A stretch of DNA of 64,000 nt. It comes from Nemania diffusa. Its lineage: Eukaryota; Ascomycota; Sordariomycetes; Xylariales; Xylariaceae. The notes beneath the pieces were generated by a model. That model ran no database searches and was not told the origin of the DNA. It saw nothing but the letters and a program-made list of their open reading frames with translations. Below are positions 34,129 through 49,700 of this stretch, piece after piece; within the stretch, counting starts at the first letter, position 1; every line of letters starts with the position of its first letter. The position numbers were made by a program, and so were the translations under genes. The DNA is taken from assembly GCA_038501195.1 (NCBI GenBank), contig JBBPUQ010000010.1, forward strand, positions 823,501 through 887,500, given 5' to 3'.

Positions 34129-37100
34129 ATTTTAAAGCTTTAATTTAAAGTTACTTATAATATAAAATAATATTTCGACATTTTAAAAAGTTTGTTATAT
34201 TTATAGATATAATAAAGTCGAATACTATTTGAAATAATAATAAAAATATTTCGAACTAGCTTTAATTTTAGATTTTTTTTAAAAAAGCTTAATTTTTTGC
34301 TTTTGCTACTACTTTTAAGTTACTAACTAATATATTAGTTTTATAAAAAGCTTTTGTAAAAATATAAGCAAGAAATTGTTAATTAGAACTTGAACGAAAT
34401 AAATAAAATTAATATACTGTTGAATTATATAATTTTTGATTTAAAACTATATCGAAAACAACTTTTAAAAAAAAAAAAAAAAAAACTAATGATTTTATTA
34501 ACTGTAAAAAATAGCAAAACTTTAAACGATCGGTTTTTTTTTATTAACGTTTGATTTTTAGAGTATATTAATAACGCAGTTATAATGTTACTTTTGTACT
34601 TTTTAACAACGATAATATAATCAAGTTTTTTATATATATGAATTATTAACAAAGATATAACAAACTTAAATTAAATTATAACAGTAATATAAACTTTAGT
34701 CAATTAATTAAATTTAAATATAAATTATTAACTTTAGATTTTATATATAACAAATAAACTAAATAAATTAAAAAGTTAAAATTTATATTTGATAGTTTTA
34801 AATGTAAATTTAGTTGTTTAACAAGCAAAATTATATATATAATTAGCAAAATAAATCGAGATTGCAAAAACAAGTATTAAAGCTTATTTGAAAAATCTTT
34901 AAAAACAGAACAGCTTCGATATTAATACGATTAAAATATATTTTTAAAGTAAACAAAAACTTTTATATAACAGTTAGTATATTTGAAAATAAATATAAGC
35001 ATATAATTAAAACATATTTATTAACTTTTAAATTAATATTTTAAATAATTCGATTATTATTTAGCTTAAATCAAAAAGTAAAAAACAAAAAAAATTAATA
35101 ATGAAAAAACTATACTTTTTTATTAAAAACTATTTGATTTTTTAAAAAAAAAAATAATAAATTTCTATAACTTTTTATTTACTATTTAAAAAAATATAGT
35201 TGATATAACAACACATTAATAGAAATTAATAAATAAAAGTTAAAAAAAAATATAGTAATAACTAAGTTTATATATAAATTATAATTAAAGTTGTTATAAA
35301 TTTTATATAAAACTTTTATAATACTATTACTTTTATTATAACTTTTTACAACTGTAAAATCTATATATAGTTAACAAAAATTGTTATAAAAACTATCGTT
35401 TTAAAAAGTTATAAAACTTTTAGTACTAAAATTTTTAATTCAAATTAATAAGTTATTAAATTTTAAAATATTAAATATATCGATTTAATAAACTAAGAAA
35501 TAAATATAAAGCTAAAAAGCTATAGAAACTTTTAAAAAATAAGCTTAAATATTATTCAAATTTAAATTAACAACTATTAAAAAATTAAAACTTTATTATT
35601 TGTTTTTTTTATAATAAAATAAAATATTATATTAATTAATGTTTTAATAAACAGTTTCGAAAATAAATTATTTAAAAAATTTAAACTATTAAAAAAAAAT
35701 CTAATAATTTTTACTATTTAGAATAAATTGTTTTTTTTTATCGATTTGTTTTAAAAAATTATAATAATTTTAATTTAAAAAACAAAAAGTAAGCTTAAAT
35801 TTTACAATAAAATTTAAAAATAAACACTAGTTATTTGTTTTATTTTTTTAACGTTTTTATATTTTTTGTTTAATATATATATTTAGTTTAAATAAATTAC
35901 TTTTAAAAACATATATTAATTTAAACTTTTATACTAAATATAATTATATTAATTATATTTTTGTTTTATATTATAAATTATAAAAAGCTTTTTATAAATT
36001 TTATAATTTATAAATTATAAACTAAAAAAGTTTAAATATATATAAAACTTATTAAGTTTTTTGCAAATTGACCGATTAACAAAAAGTTATTTGTATAATT
36101 TAATATATATATATTATAATATTATGTAATAATCGATTAAAAAAAAGTTTAATACTATTGTTTCAATTAATTTTAAAGAACAAAAAAATTATATTAGATT
36201 TAAGCTTAAATTAGTAGTTTTTTAGTTTTAAACAAAAATATTTTAAATTATTTTTATTTTAAAAATTTGTATAAGTTTGTTAAAATAAAAAGTATTATTA
36301 AACAATTATTACTTTGTTTAAGCTTTTATTTTTAAAAAAAATAGAAACAAAACTAACTTTTACAAATTTCGACTTAGTTTTAAAAAAATTTTAAAATTTA
36401 TTTGAATTTTTTAATACTTTTAATATTAACATATTTTTTTATACTTATTAAAATAACTTATTGATTAATTTATAAAAAAATACAACAGTATTTTATTATT
36501 TTATTTATTTTTTAATTTAAAACAAATTATAAAAATTAAAAAATTAGTTATAAAAAATAATAAAAAACAAAAAAATCAAAAAATTAAAAAGTTTTACAAA
36601 AGTACTAATATTTTTTATATTTAAAAAAAATAAAACTTTATATTTTTATATTAACTATAAAAAATTTAATAAAGTTTCGTAAAAAAATCGTTTTATTTTT
36701 TTACTTATTTCGGAAATATTAAATAAAATTGTATATACTAAAATATTTTCGAAAATTAATTTTAAAAATATTTATTATTATATATAAATTTAAAAAAAAA
36801 ATAAATAAAAAATAATGTTTTATATACATTATAAATACTATAAATTTTTAATTATATTTATAAGTTTATATAATATTTTTGCTACTTTTTAAAATTATAT
36901 ATAAGAAATATTTAATAATATTTTAAATACTTTTTATATAATATATTTTAATAATATATTTGTTTTTTTTTTAAACAAAGATTTATATATAAATTATATT
37001 TAAAATATTATTAAAAAACTTTAAAAAGCTAAACTATATACTAAACTTTTTAAATGCTAATTTTATTAATATAAACTAGAATTTTTAAGTTATATTATTT

Positions 37101-40100
37101 TAAACAAAAAAATTAAAATAAACTTTTTATAAATTAATATTATTAAAAAATAGCTTTTTTTTAATTTCTGTTATAAGCTATAGCAATTTTTAAAATTTTA
37201 TAACTTCTATTGCTGTTTTATTAAAAAGTATTTTTTAGTTGCTGTTTTATTATATCAATATTTAAAAAAAAGCGCAATTAAAATAAAAAAAAGTCGAATC
37301 TTTTTAAATGATTTAAAAAAGTATGCTTTTAAGCAATTGCAAAATTTATTTAAATAAACTATTTTTTTTATATATTTTAACTTTAAAAAACAAATATTAG
37401 TAAAAACTAATATATTTAAAGCTGCATTTGTAAATAATTTATTGTAAAAAAATAATTAAAAATAATAGCAACTAGTTTCGTTTTATTTTCAAAAGTTTTT
37501 TAACTAAAAATCGAACTAAAATATATTAAACAAAAAAATACTAACTATTGTTAAAAGCTTTAAATATTAACATTACTATTTACAAAAAAATAAATTGCTT
37601 ATTAAAATATTAACTAATTATAATAACTTTTAAACTTTTATAAAAATATTAAAGCTAAATAAAAAGCAAGTTCGATAATATATTTATTTAGCTTTTTTTA
37701 ACTTTATTATTAAATACAAAAAAAAAAAATGAAATAAAGCCGATCTTTTTTCGTACTGCTTTAATTATATAAGTAATATATCTTTTAATATAAATTTTTT
37801 TTTTATATTAAAAAAAAAGATTGCTATATAACATATAACTATTAAAAACTAATATTTAAAAATATTAGTTAAAAAAGTTTATACTAAATATTATTTTTTT
37901 AAACAATTAATTTTTATTTAATTAGTTATATATATATAAATATAAATAGCTATTGCAAAAAAAAATATTTAAAACTTAGAAACTAATTAAAGTTTTAAAT
38001 TATTAATTTAGAATGTTTAAAAAAAAAATCTTAAATATTAACAGATTTTTAAGCAAATTAAAAACAGTTTAGCTATAAAAAGTTAATAGTTAATCCAAAA
38101 CTTTTTAGTTTTTTATAATAAAAAAGTTTATATATTTTTTAAAAAATCAATTTATTTTCAACTAATTGAATTATATTATAACAACTTTTTTATAAGTTAT
38201 TTTAGTTAAAAATATATTTTAGAACTTTTTTAAAAAAAGTTTTATTAACAAAATTTAAAATATAATATATAAAGCTATATAAAAAGCTGTACTATTTATT
38301 TTAAGTTTAAAACAAAATATCACTAAAAATATAACGAATTAAATAGTTTGTTAATATTTATTAAATTTATATAAGAACTATTTATAGACTTTATAACTAG
38401 TTTATTAAAAACTTTTTATAAAAATAGTTATATAGATTTTATATTAGTAATTATAAACTGATTTACTAAGTTAATATATTTATTATTTGTTTATATAACT
38501 ATAACAACTATATAGTTAGCTATTTTATTTTATTAGAAAATAAAATGTAAATTTAAAAGCTTTATTAAAATAATTATCGATTGAAGTTTTATATTTATTA
38601 ATAACTTTTAGTTTAACTTATATTATTATATTAAAGTTAAAAAATGTTATTTAATTATGTTTTACTTTAGAACTAATAATTAAATAAAGTATATAAACTA
38701 AATAATCGAATATTATTTAAAATGTTTTATTTTTATTAAATAAGTTAATTAGTTTTAATTATTACTTCAAGCTTTTTTTGCTATAAATTTAATAATTAAT
38801 TTAACTATTAATATTTTATTTTTTTAAACTTTATATAGCTATATACTAAAATTTAAGTTGTTTGTTAAAAACAATTTCACTTTAAAAAAAGTACTAATAA
38901 TACAAAATTGATTAAATAAATTAAAAGCTATTAAAAATAAGTTAACAAAACAGTAACAAAATATAATCGAAAATTAAACAAAATATTATAACAACAAGTA
39001 TAAATTAATAAACTATAAAATAAATTAATTAGTTGCTTTATTAACTAAGCACTTTAAGCTTAAAAAATATTGCTGCAAGCTAGTTTTTAAATATATTGAA
39101 CTATTTAAAATTATTAGTAAAGTTAGTTTATAAATTTATTGTTTCTGTTTTTTTGTATAATATATCTGTTTTTATAATGTATTTTCTGTTTAATTATTAG
39201 AACTTTAAAAAATTAATAGTATAAATAAATTACTTATATTTAATTTAAAAAACGATAATATAAAATAAAAAATAAAAAATATAGTAAAAAAACACATTTA
39301 TAAAAAAAATCTATACTATAAAGTTAAATAAAAAAGCTAATTAACTAAATATAATCAATAAGTATTAGTTATTAATATATCTGCTGCTAAAACTATTATA
39401 AACTTTAAAAAAAAAAAAAGAAAACATAAAAAAAATAAACTAGCAAAACTATAAAAAAAACTATTTATTATATTATAGTAAAAATATATTAAAACTACTA
39501 AAAAAACTTTTTAATTAATTATTTAAAATTGTTAAAAAAACTAATAAAATAAAATAAACTAAAACTTTTATAAAAAAGTTTATATAATAAAAATCGAACT
39601 TATTTTTTTAAATAATAATTTGTACTTTATTAGTAAGTTATATATAAAACTTTGTTAAAAAACTTAAGAAATAAATTTGAAAACATTTTAAAATGCTATA
39701 AACTTTTTGTAAGCTTTAAAATATTTTATATTATTATTGTTTTTGTAATAAATTGTTTTTACTTTTTTTATAAAATAACATATAGCTAAAAATTAAGCTG
39801 TATAGCTAGTGTTAAAAAGTTACAAACAAAGTATAATAGTATAATAATATTGGGCATATTAATTAGTGTTTTATTTAAATCAAAAATAAAAGTAAAAAAT
39901 AAACAGAACAGCTTATTTATAGCATTAGCAATAAAAAAAATAATAGCTTACTAAACTAAAGTTTTATATTAATAAATTAAAAACTAATATTTAGTAGCAG
40001 CATTTTAAAGTTAATAATTAATGTTAAAATTAGCAGCGAATATAAATAAAGCAGCTTATTTTTATAACGAAAACTTTGTTAATAAAGCAAAAAGCAATAT

Positions 40101-41004
40101 AATATAAAAAAAAAACGCAACAAAAAAACTTTAGAAAGCAGAACTATGTTTTAACAATTTTATAGTAAAGCTGAACCAAAATATATTAAATATAGCTTTT
40201 TTTTTTGTTATAAACAATAGTACTACTTAAATTATTGTTATTTTTTTGTTTTAAATCAAATAAATTAATACTAAACTTTAAAATTTTATATAAATAAACT
40301 ATATTAAATATTATTATAGTAAATAACTAATTTTTTAGTAGCAAAATAAAACTAAAACAAAAATAAAGTTATTTATAAGTTTGTAAATATTGTAGCTTTT
40401 TTAATAGCTATTATATATAAAATTTTCTAAGTTTTTAAAAAAGTAGCAAATTTTTAAAAGTTTAGCATTTTTAAATTAAAAAAAGTTATAAAAACGTTTA
40501 AAGCAGAAATAGTACATTAACAAAACAACTATAGTTTAAAACTTGTTTTAATATTTAAATTAGCAGTTGCAAATATAAACAATTTAACAGCAAGAAAATA
40601 TATTAAAAACAGCAGTAATAAATAAAATATAAAAAAAAAAAAAAAAAAGTATAAAAATGATTTAAAAACAAGTATAAATAACAAAAAGAAACTTATTAAA
40701 TAAAAGTTAATAAAATTAACAGCATTTAAAAAAAAAAAAAAAAAAAAAGAAAAAAAAGTTAGCAAATCTACAGCTTTATATATTTTTGTTTACATATAAA
40801 ACTATATTAACAAAAGTATAAATTATTTCTAAAAATTAGCAATTTATAAAATATTTAAATATTTATATATAACTATATATTATTTATATTTTTAACTAAT
40901 TAAACTAACAAGTTAATTAATTAATTTATATATTTAAATCAATTAATTTATAATTAATTTTTATAATTAAATTAAAAATAACTTAAATTAAAGAAAAAAA
41001 TAAT

Positions 41005-41184
41005 TGTTAAAATTTAAAAGCTAAGATTTAAAAAAATATTAGTATATTTGTATATATTTATTTTATATATATTTCAAAAAAAATTCTTCTTTTTTTTAAG
41101 CTTTAATTTTATATAATATATATTACTAGCTATATATTATTTATTGTATTATATCTAATTTATAATTTTTTTTATTTTGTAACA
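41005..41184 (+). repeat. 3' LTR of nested retrotransposon
   Basis: 180 bp. It carries nine of the eleven mutated (A or T) states relative to the 5' LTR, and the 5' LTR carries two. It is followed by the TTAAA duplication. Confidence 0.88.
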
Positions 41185-44100
41185 TTAAATATATTTTAAA
41201 TTTTTTTTAACAAAATTAATAAATTATATAATTTTTTATATTTTGTTTTATATATTTATTTATAATATTTTTTTAATTATTAATAAATTTTTTAGTTTTT
41301 TTTAAACTATATAGTTTTTTTAATTAAAATAAAACAATATAAAAAATTTTATTTTAATTTTATAAAATAATAGTTTTATTAATTTATAAAATAATAAAAT
41401 TTATATATAATTTATTATAAAAATTTATTTAAATTAATTATTTTAATAATAATTAATATATAGTTAAAATTATTAGTTTAAATATTTATTTATAATTTTA
41501 ATTTATTTAATAATTTTATATAGTTTATTTATAAATATAAATATAAATTAAAAATTTTTATTAAATATTAATATAATTAATATTTTAAAAATTTTAAAAA
41601 ATTTTTTATAATATATTTATATAATATTTTTTATAGTTATTTTTATAATATAAAATATAATTTATACTTTTTTTTTTAATTAATTTATAATAATTAATAT
41701 ATTATTAAAATTATATTTATTTTTAAATATTTATTTAAAATTAATAACTAAATATTTTTATATATAATTTAAAATAAAAAGCAATATAAATTTATTAAAT
41801 GTTTTATTATATAAAACTTTTATAAAATAATATTTTATATAATTAAAAATATAAATATTATAATTGTTTTTAAAATTAAGCTATTAATAACATTTTATAA
41901 AAAGTTTATATATTTTTTTTTTTTTTAAATATATTATAAATATTTTATTATATATTTTTTAAATAAATCAAATATAAAAATATAAAAAATTAAAAACTAT
42001 AAATTTTTTATTAAAAGTAATTAAATTATTAATTATTTATTATAAGTTATTTTTATTAAAAGTAGTTTTTTTATAATATATTTTTATATTAAAGTTTTTT
42101 TTATTTTTTTTAAATATTTTTATAATTAATTAAAAATTTAATAAAACTTTTATATTTTTTTATAATTTTATAATAAATAGTTTAATTTATTTAATTATTT
42201 ATATAAATATATTATATATTAAACTATTTATTAGCTAAAAAATTATTAAATATTTATATATATTTTTTTTTTTTTTTTTATATAATAAAATTTTTATATT
42301 TTTTTATTAATATATTAGTTAATATATATTTTTTTTTTAAAATAATATAAAATATAAAAATTATATTTTATAAATAATTTAATTTATTTTATTTGCTATA
42401 AGTTTAAATATTATTTTTAAAAAAAATATTTTAAAATTTAATAATTAATTATTATTAAAAATAATTTAAATTGTTTATTAATTAATTTAAATTATTATTT
42501 TTTAAAAGCTAATAATATTATAAATATTTTATAAAGTTTTAAAATAATAAATAACTAAATATTAATTATTATTATATTTTTAAAATAATATATTAATTAT
42601 TATATTATTAAAAACATTTATTTTAATTTTTATAAATAAATTATATTTATAATATTATAATATTAAATAAAATATTAATATTTTTTTTAATTATATAAAA
42701 GTTTAATTATATTTTTAAATTTATAAAAAAGTTATATTTTTTTTAATTAATTATATTATAAAAATAGCTATTTTATTATAATTTTTAATAAACTTTTTAT
42801 AAAAATTATAAAATTTTAAAAAAAATTGCATTTTTTTTATAATAATAAAAGCTTTTTGATTTTTTATTATATTTATTTTAGCTAAATTAACTTAAATATT
42901 ATTTATATTAATAATATATTTTAAAAATTTAGTTTTTATAATATAAAATTTAAATTTTTTTAAATTTATTTAAAATTTTATAATATATAATTATTATAAT
43001 ATTAGCTATATATATTTTTTATAATTTTTTATATTATTAAAATAAATAAAAATATTGTTTATATATATATTATAAAAATTGTTTAAATAATTAAATAATA
43101 TATTATTAATATATTTTTAAAATATAATAAATTTATTAATTAAACTAAATAAAAAAACTTTATATTTAAAAAACTTATAATATATATAAAAAGTTATTAA
43201 ATTTTTTTGTTTAAATTTTATATATATTTAATTAAATATTTACTATATATTTAATTTAATAAATATATTAGCTTTCAATAATTATAACAATATTTTTTTA
43301 ATTAAAAGTAAAAAATATTTTTTTTTTTTATTAATTTATTAAATTTATAATAATTTATATAAAACTTTAATTTTTTATTAAATTTTTTTATAAATAATAT
43401 TAATAATATATAAAAAATATTATTAAATTTAATAAATTTTTTATATAAATTATTAATTAAATATTTATAAATTATTTTTAATTTATTTAAAATATTTTAT
43501 ATAAAAAGCTATATTAAAAATTATTAAAAGTTTTATTTTTTATAAATTTAATTTTATAGTTTATTTTTAATTTATAAAACAATAAAATATTAAAATTAAT
43601 TTTATTAAATATATATAACAAATTATAATATTTTTAAAAAATTATTTGCAAAGTTTTTTTTTAAAAGTTTTTTTTTTTTTTATTAAAAAAGTTTTTTTTT
43701 TTGTTTTTAATAAACTTGTTAATTTTATAAAAAATAATAATTTATATTTATTATATAAAATTGTTTTAAAAAACTAATATATTAAAAATAGCTATATTAA
43801 AATTAACTATTATTATAAATAATTTAGCTTTATACTATTTTAATTTATTTTATTATATTTTATAAAGTTTTATATTATTTATTTTTTATTATAATATAAT
43901 TTTTTTGTTTTTTTTTTAAACTTTTTTTTTTTTTGTTTTTATTAAAAAGTAAAAGTTATTATTTAAATTATACTACATTTTATTTAAACTTTTTTTAACA
44001 AAGTTTAATTATTTAATAATAAAAATTTAAAATATTATTTAATTTTTTTTAATATTTTTTTACTATTATAAATATTTTTGTTTTTTTTTAATAAATTTTA

Positions 44101-46546
44101 TATTTTATTAATTTATATTAGTTTAATATTTTAAACTTTTAAGCTATATTTTTATTTAATTTATATCTAAGTTTTAATTAAAATATTAATTAAAAAAATA
44201 ACTAAATAAAAATATTATTTAATATTTATAGTAATTAAAAAATATATTATATTTTTAAAACTAAAACTTTTTAATAATAATTTTATAAATTTATAAAAAT
44301 ATTATTACTAAAAATATATTTTTAAAATCTTTTTTTTATATTTATAAAAATATTAATAAAGCAATTTTAATATTTTTTTTTTTTTTGTTATAATTAAATA
44401 TAAGTTATAAATAAAATTAAATAATAAAAAAAAAGTTTAATATTTTTATAATTTTTTTAATAAATAATATATTTATATTTATATATATATTTATTTTTAT
44501 ATTTTTAAAAAAGTTTTTAATAGTTAATAAAAGTTTATTATTATTTATAATATATATATATAATAAAAGCTATTTTTTTAAATATTTATTTATTAAATTT
44601 AATTTATTATTTATAAAATTTTTTTATAATATTTTTTTTAAATAAAAGTTTAATTTATTTAAAACTACTTTTTTAATATTTTTATTTTTTTAGCTTTTTT
44701 TTTAGTAATATTTTTTAAAATTTTCGTTTTATTATAAAAACTAATAAATATAGCTATAATACTTTATAAATATATTTTTTTTTTAATATTATTTAAAAAA
44801 TAGTTTTTTAATATATATTTTTTTTATTAGCAATTAAAACATTTGCTTTTTTTAATTAACTTTAATAATTTAAAGCTATTTAAAAAATTACAATTTTTTA
44901 TAATTAAAGTTTTATTAATATTATTATTTGTTTTAATATTATTATTTTTATTATTTTTAGTTTTATTTAAAACATTATTAATATTATTATAAATATTATA
45001 TAAAATTAATTTATTTATACTATTAAAAAAAATTAACTACTTAATTTTATATTTAATGTTATATTTTTTATTATTTATATATATTTAATAAATTAATTAA
45101 ATATAAAATTTAATATATTAATTAAATAAAATATTATTATTAAAATATATAAAAAAAATATTTAATAGTTTATTAAATAGCTTGTTTTTAAAATGTTTTT
45201 TTTATTTCTTTTTTTTTAACTTAGTTTTTTTAATTAAATAAACAAAATCTATTTTAATATTAAAAAAAGTAGCAAAAATATAATTATTAAAATTAAAAAA
45301 CTTTTATTTTAATTTAAATTTTTTATTTATATTAATATTTTTATAATTTTTTTTTAAATAGTTAAAAAAAACTTTAATAATAATTAATTAATTAAAATAG
45401 TTTTTAATTAAATATAAAAGTAAATATTTAATAACTTTATTATTAATATAAGTTTTAATATTAGTTATTTTTATAGTTTTATTAACAAATTAATTTTTGT
45501 TAATAATTAATTAACTTTTTATAATATATAGTTATATTTTAAATTTAATATTGTTTTTATTTTTATTATTATAAAAAATAAATATAAATATTTTAACTAA
45601 TTTATAAAATTTTTTATTTATTTAAACAAATTTTAAAGTTTTACTTTTATAAAAAAATAAATTAATAATATATTAATTAGTTTTATTTAATAGTTTTTAA
45701 ATATAGTTATATTTAATAATAGCTATTTTTAATTTTTGAAGTAAATAATTAATAATTTATTTAAAATAAAAATTAAAAATAAGTTTTTTTTTATTATTTT
45801 TTATTAAATAGTTTAGCTGTTTTTTTTTATTAATTATAATTTTGCTAAACTTTTTAACTTAATTAATAAAAGTTTTTATATATTAAATAAATAATATAGC
45901 TAAATTATATAAATTTTTAATTTGTTATTAATATATTATTATTATTAAAAACTTAGCTTTTATTTTTTAAAACAATATATTAAAATGTTTAACTAAATTA
46001 ATAAAAGCTTTTTTGTTAACTAGTTTATTAAATTTAAACTAAATTTTTTTATTTAATATAATAATAAAAATAAAAAAAAAAACAATTTTATTAAACTTAT
46101 ATAATTTAGCAATATATTTTTTTAATAAATAATTAGTTTTTTAATAAAAGTTTTTTTAATTAAAAATATAATATTTATATATAAAAAAAAAGTTTTAAAT
46201 TTAATTATAAAAACTTTTTATTAAAATAACTAAAATAATTAATTTATTGTTATTTTTAGCTTTTATAATAACTAAAGTATTTTAATTAAATTTTTTAAAA
46301 TATATTTAAATATTAGTTTTTATATAAAAAGTTAAAAAAAGCTACTTATTATTTATAATTATAAATAATTGCAATTTATTAAAAATTAAATTAATTTATT
46401 TTTTTATTTATTATTTAAAAACAGTACGCTTTTTAAATATTAGTGCTATAATAATAACTTGTTATAATTTAGTTTTTTTTTAAAAAATATTTAAAAGTAG
46501 TTTTTATATTTTATAATTTATAAGTAATTTATAAATTGTTATATAA

Positions 46547-46772
46547 AACTTACAAAAAAAACAAAGTTCTAAACAAATAAAGCTATATTATATAAAAAAT
46601 CTATAAATAAAAAAAAAAAAAAAAAGTTAGAAATTCTTTTGCATAAAAATTATTTATATATATATATAAAACAGTTTAAAGCAGCAATAAATAAGTTATT
46701 TATTTAGCTATATAATAAAGCTACTTATTTATTTAAACAATTAATAGTTTTAATATTAACTAATTTATAACT
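46547..46772. repeat. Right long terminal repeat of outer element
   Basis: About 226 bp, direct match to 32910-33143. This copy keeps more C and G (AAGTTCTAAAC, GCAGCAATAA) than the left copy. Confidence 0.7.
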
Positions 46773-49700
46773 ATAATTATAAGTTATTAAATTTAATTAT
46801 AAAACAAAATAATTTAATAAAATTATTTATATTTTTTTTATTAATTAAACAATAATATTTAATATTATTTAATTATGTTTTTTATAAAAATATTAATATT
46901 TAAAACTAAAAAAAAACAAATAAATATATAATAAAACTTTTAACTACTATAAAAATTTAAAACAATATATTTAAATATAATATTAAATTAACTAAACTTT
47001 TATATTTGTTAAAATATATTATATATTATATTGCTTTAATTTTTATAAACTTATAAAAAAACTAGCTTTAAAAACAATACTATAAAAAAAATCAAATATT
47101 TAATTATAACAAAAATTAAAACTAGTAAAAAAAAGTTTTAATATTATATTAAATTATTAATATTTATAATAGCTGTTATAAATTATACTTTTTAAAAATA
47201 TTAATATTATAAATTTAAACTATATTATAACAGTTTTATATTAATATAAACTAAACAAAAGTTTTTTTAATGTATTAAAACTTTATTGCTAAACCTCGAT
47301 TTTTGAAATTACTGCTTAAAAAAACTTTATAATTATTTTATATTAAAAGCTATTGAAAAAAAAGCTTATTAATATAATAAAACTAATTTATTTTTTTATA
47401 TTGTTATATTTTTAAATATAAACTTTATAAATTAAGCTTTTTATAATTTTTAATATTATAGTTTAAAATTTAATAAATATATATAAACAAAATAAATAAA
47501 AACTATAATATATTAAAACAAGCAATTTTTAAAAAAGCTATTTTAATATATAATATTAAACTATTAAAAAAATATTTATAATAATAAAAAAGTTTAAAAT
47601 AGCTTTTATATAAAACAAAAAATGTTTTTAATTAATATATAACAAACGTTATAAATATTTAAAATATAAAATTAAAATATATAAAAATATATGTTTTATA
47701 GCTATAAAATTAAATAGTTTTAAATTTAAAAAAAATTATTAAAATATTAATTTTTAAAAACTATTTTTTAGTTATATTATTAAAGAATTTAATAGATTTT
47801 TTATTTTTTTATTAAAAATAAATAGTTTATAATAAATAGTACTATTTTTATTTTAATTATATAATAGTATTATTAAAAACAATTAAATAATTTAATAATT
47901 AGCTATATAAAAAAATAAAATTTAATAATTTTATAAAATATAAATTGTTTAAATATATAAATAGTTTATATTTATATTATTAACTATTTTATATTAATTT
48001 AGTTTATATTATATTTAAAATATTATAATATAACTAAAGTAAATATATTTATTAAAAAATAATATTTAAGTTTTATAAAATATATTATTTATTATATTTA
48101 ATATAAATTTATATTAATTTATAAAAACTTTTTAAATAAATAAAATATAATAATATATTATATTTTTAATATATAAAATATATTTAATTTAGTTTAATAT
48201 GTTTTATTAAATATAAAAGTTGTTTAATTTATATAATTTTATTAAATTATATAAATATTAATATATATATTTTATTTTTAAAATTTAATTGCTGTTTAAT
48301 TTTATAAATATTAATATATAAATTATATAATTTAATTAAATTAATATAAATATTAATTTTTTAAAAGCTATATTAGTAAAAAGTAAATTTATATATAGTT
48401 TTTATATTTAAATTAAGTTTTTTTATAAAATTATAAACTTTTAAAATTATTTAATATATAAATATAACAATTAAAGCAATAAAAAAAAAGTAATAAAAAT
48501 TTATTAAATAATAAAGCTTTAAATAATATATATTAAAATAATAAAAAAAAACTATTAGTTATAATTAAATAAGTTTAATATTAATTATATTAGTATAAAT
48601 ATAAAAAAAGAATTTTTATTAAAAAATAGTTTAAAAGTAAAACTTTTAATAAATTATATATTTATAATATATTTTAAAATATTATAATTATAATAAATAA
48701 AACTTATATTAAAAAAACATAAATATAATAAATTAATTTATAAATTATAAATAAATTAATAGCTAAATATGTTATATTTTTTTTATTAAAATATATAAAT
48801 AAATTAATATATTAAATTTAAAAATTTAAAAATAAACTAACTTTATAAATTATTTTAAATTTTTTTTTATATATATATATATAAAGTTTTATTAATAAAC
48901 TAAGTTAATTATTATAAAAAATAATTGTATTATTAAACTATTATATACTTTGTTGTAATATAAACATTATTTTTTATACTTTGTTTTTATTACAATATTA
49001 TAAAAATAAATTAAACTATTTATTAATATTATAAAAACTTGTTAAAATTATTAATTAAACTAAAAAATTAATAAGTTTATTTTTTATTTAGTTTTTATAA
49101 AAAGCTACTAGTAATAATATATAATATTATAAATATTTTTTTGTTTAACTATAATATTAATTTATTAATTTATTATTTTTAAAAAAATATATAAATTAAA
49201 TAATAAATATTTAACTGTTTAATAAAATATTACAAATTGCTATTAAAAAAAGTTTGTAAAAAAAATTTAAATAAAAAAAGTAATAAATTATAAATAGAAA
49301 ATAAAAAAAATATATATTTTAAAATAAAAATAAAGTTTATATTTTAAATTTTATAGCTATATTATTAAGTTTTAATTAAAATATATATTAAAAATAATAT
49401 GTTATAAATAAACTAAAAATTATTAAAAATAAAACAAATTATTATAACAAACAATATTATTTTTTATATATAATTTATATATATAATAAAACAATAGTAA
49501 TTAATATAGTTTAATAATAATTATAAATATTTAAAATATAAAACTTAAAATTATTAAAATTAAATTTTAAAAATAAAATCAATTAAAACTTTAAAAAATT
49601 TAAAGCTTAAAATATATACTATTAATTTAATAAAACAAAAGTTTTATTTTTAATATTAAGCTTAACTTAAAATATATTTTTAAAAAATAGTTTATATAAA

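Larger units (their letters stand above)
33949..41184 (+). mobile_element. Nested LTR retrotransposon, 7,236 bp, with TTAAA target duplication
   Basis: Two 180-bp direct repeats, 33949-34128 and 41005-41184, start TGTTAA and end TGTAACA, the classic TG...CA of LTRs. TTAAA occurs immediately outside both ends (33944-33948 and 41185-41189). A purine tract AAAGAAAAAAA at about 40,990-41,000 lies just before the right LTR, giving plus orientation. The interior keeps more C and G (scattered TCGA and GAAC) than the flanks, so it is younger than its host element. Frames at 34425-34652 and 40529-40765 are mutation debris, and gag/pol cannot be read, so Gypsy versus Copia is undecided. Confidence 0.88.
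32910..46772. mobile_element. Outer LTR-type element interrupted by a nested retrotransposon
   Basis: Long direct repeats at 32910-33143 and 46547-46772 both start TGTTATATAAA and end ATTTATAACT. Removing the nested element (7,241 bp with one target duplication) leaves about 6.6 kb, a normal LTR-retrotransposon size. A possible ATAAT target duplication lies at 32905-32909 and 46773-46777, though 5 bp is weak evidence in such AT-rich DNA. A T10 run right after the left repeat would be the complement of a polypurine tract and suggests minus orientation. No coding frame survives. Confidence 0.65.

Noticed and set aside
34425..34652. Minus-strand frame in the retrotransposon interior (also 40529-40765)
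   Set aside because: Long Phe/Lys/Ile runs from A/T homopolymers, inside an element read as plus orientation; chance open frames in mutated DNA.
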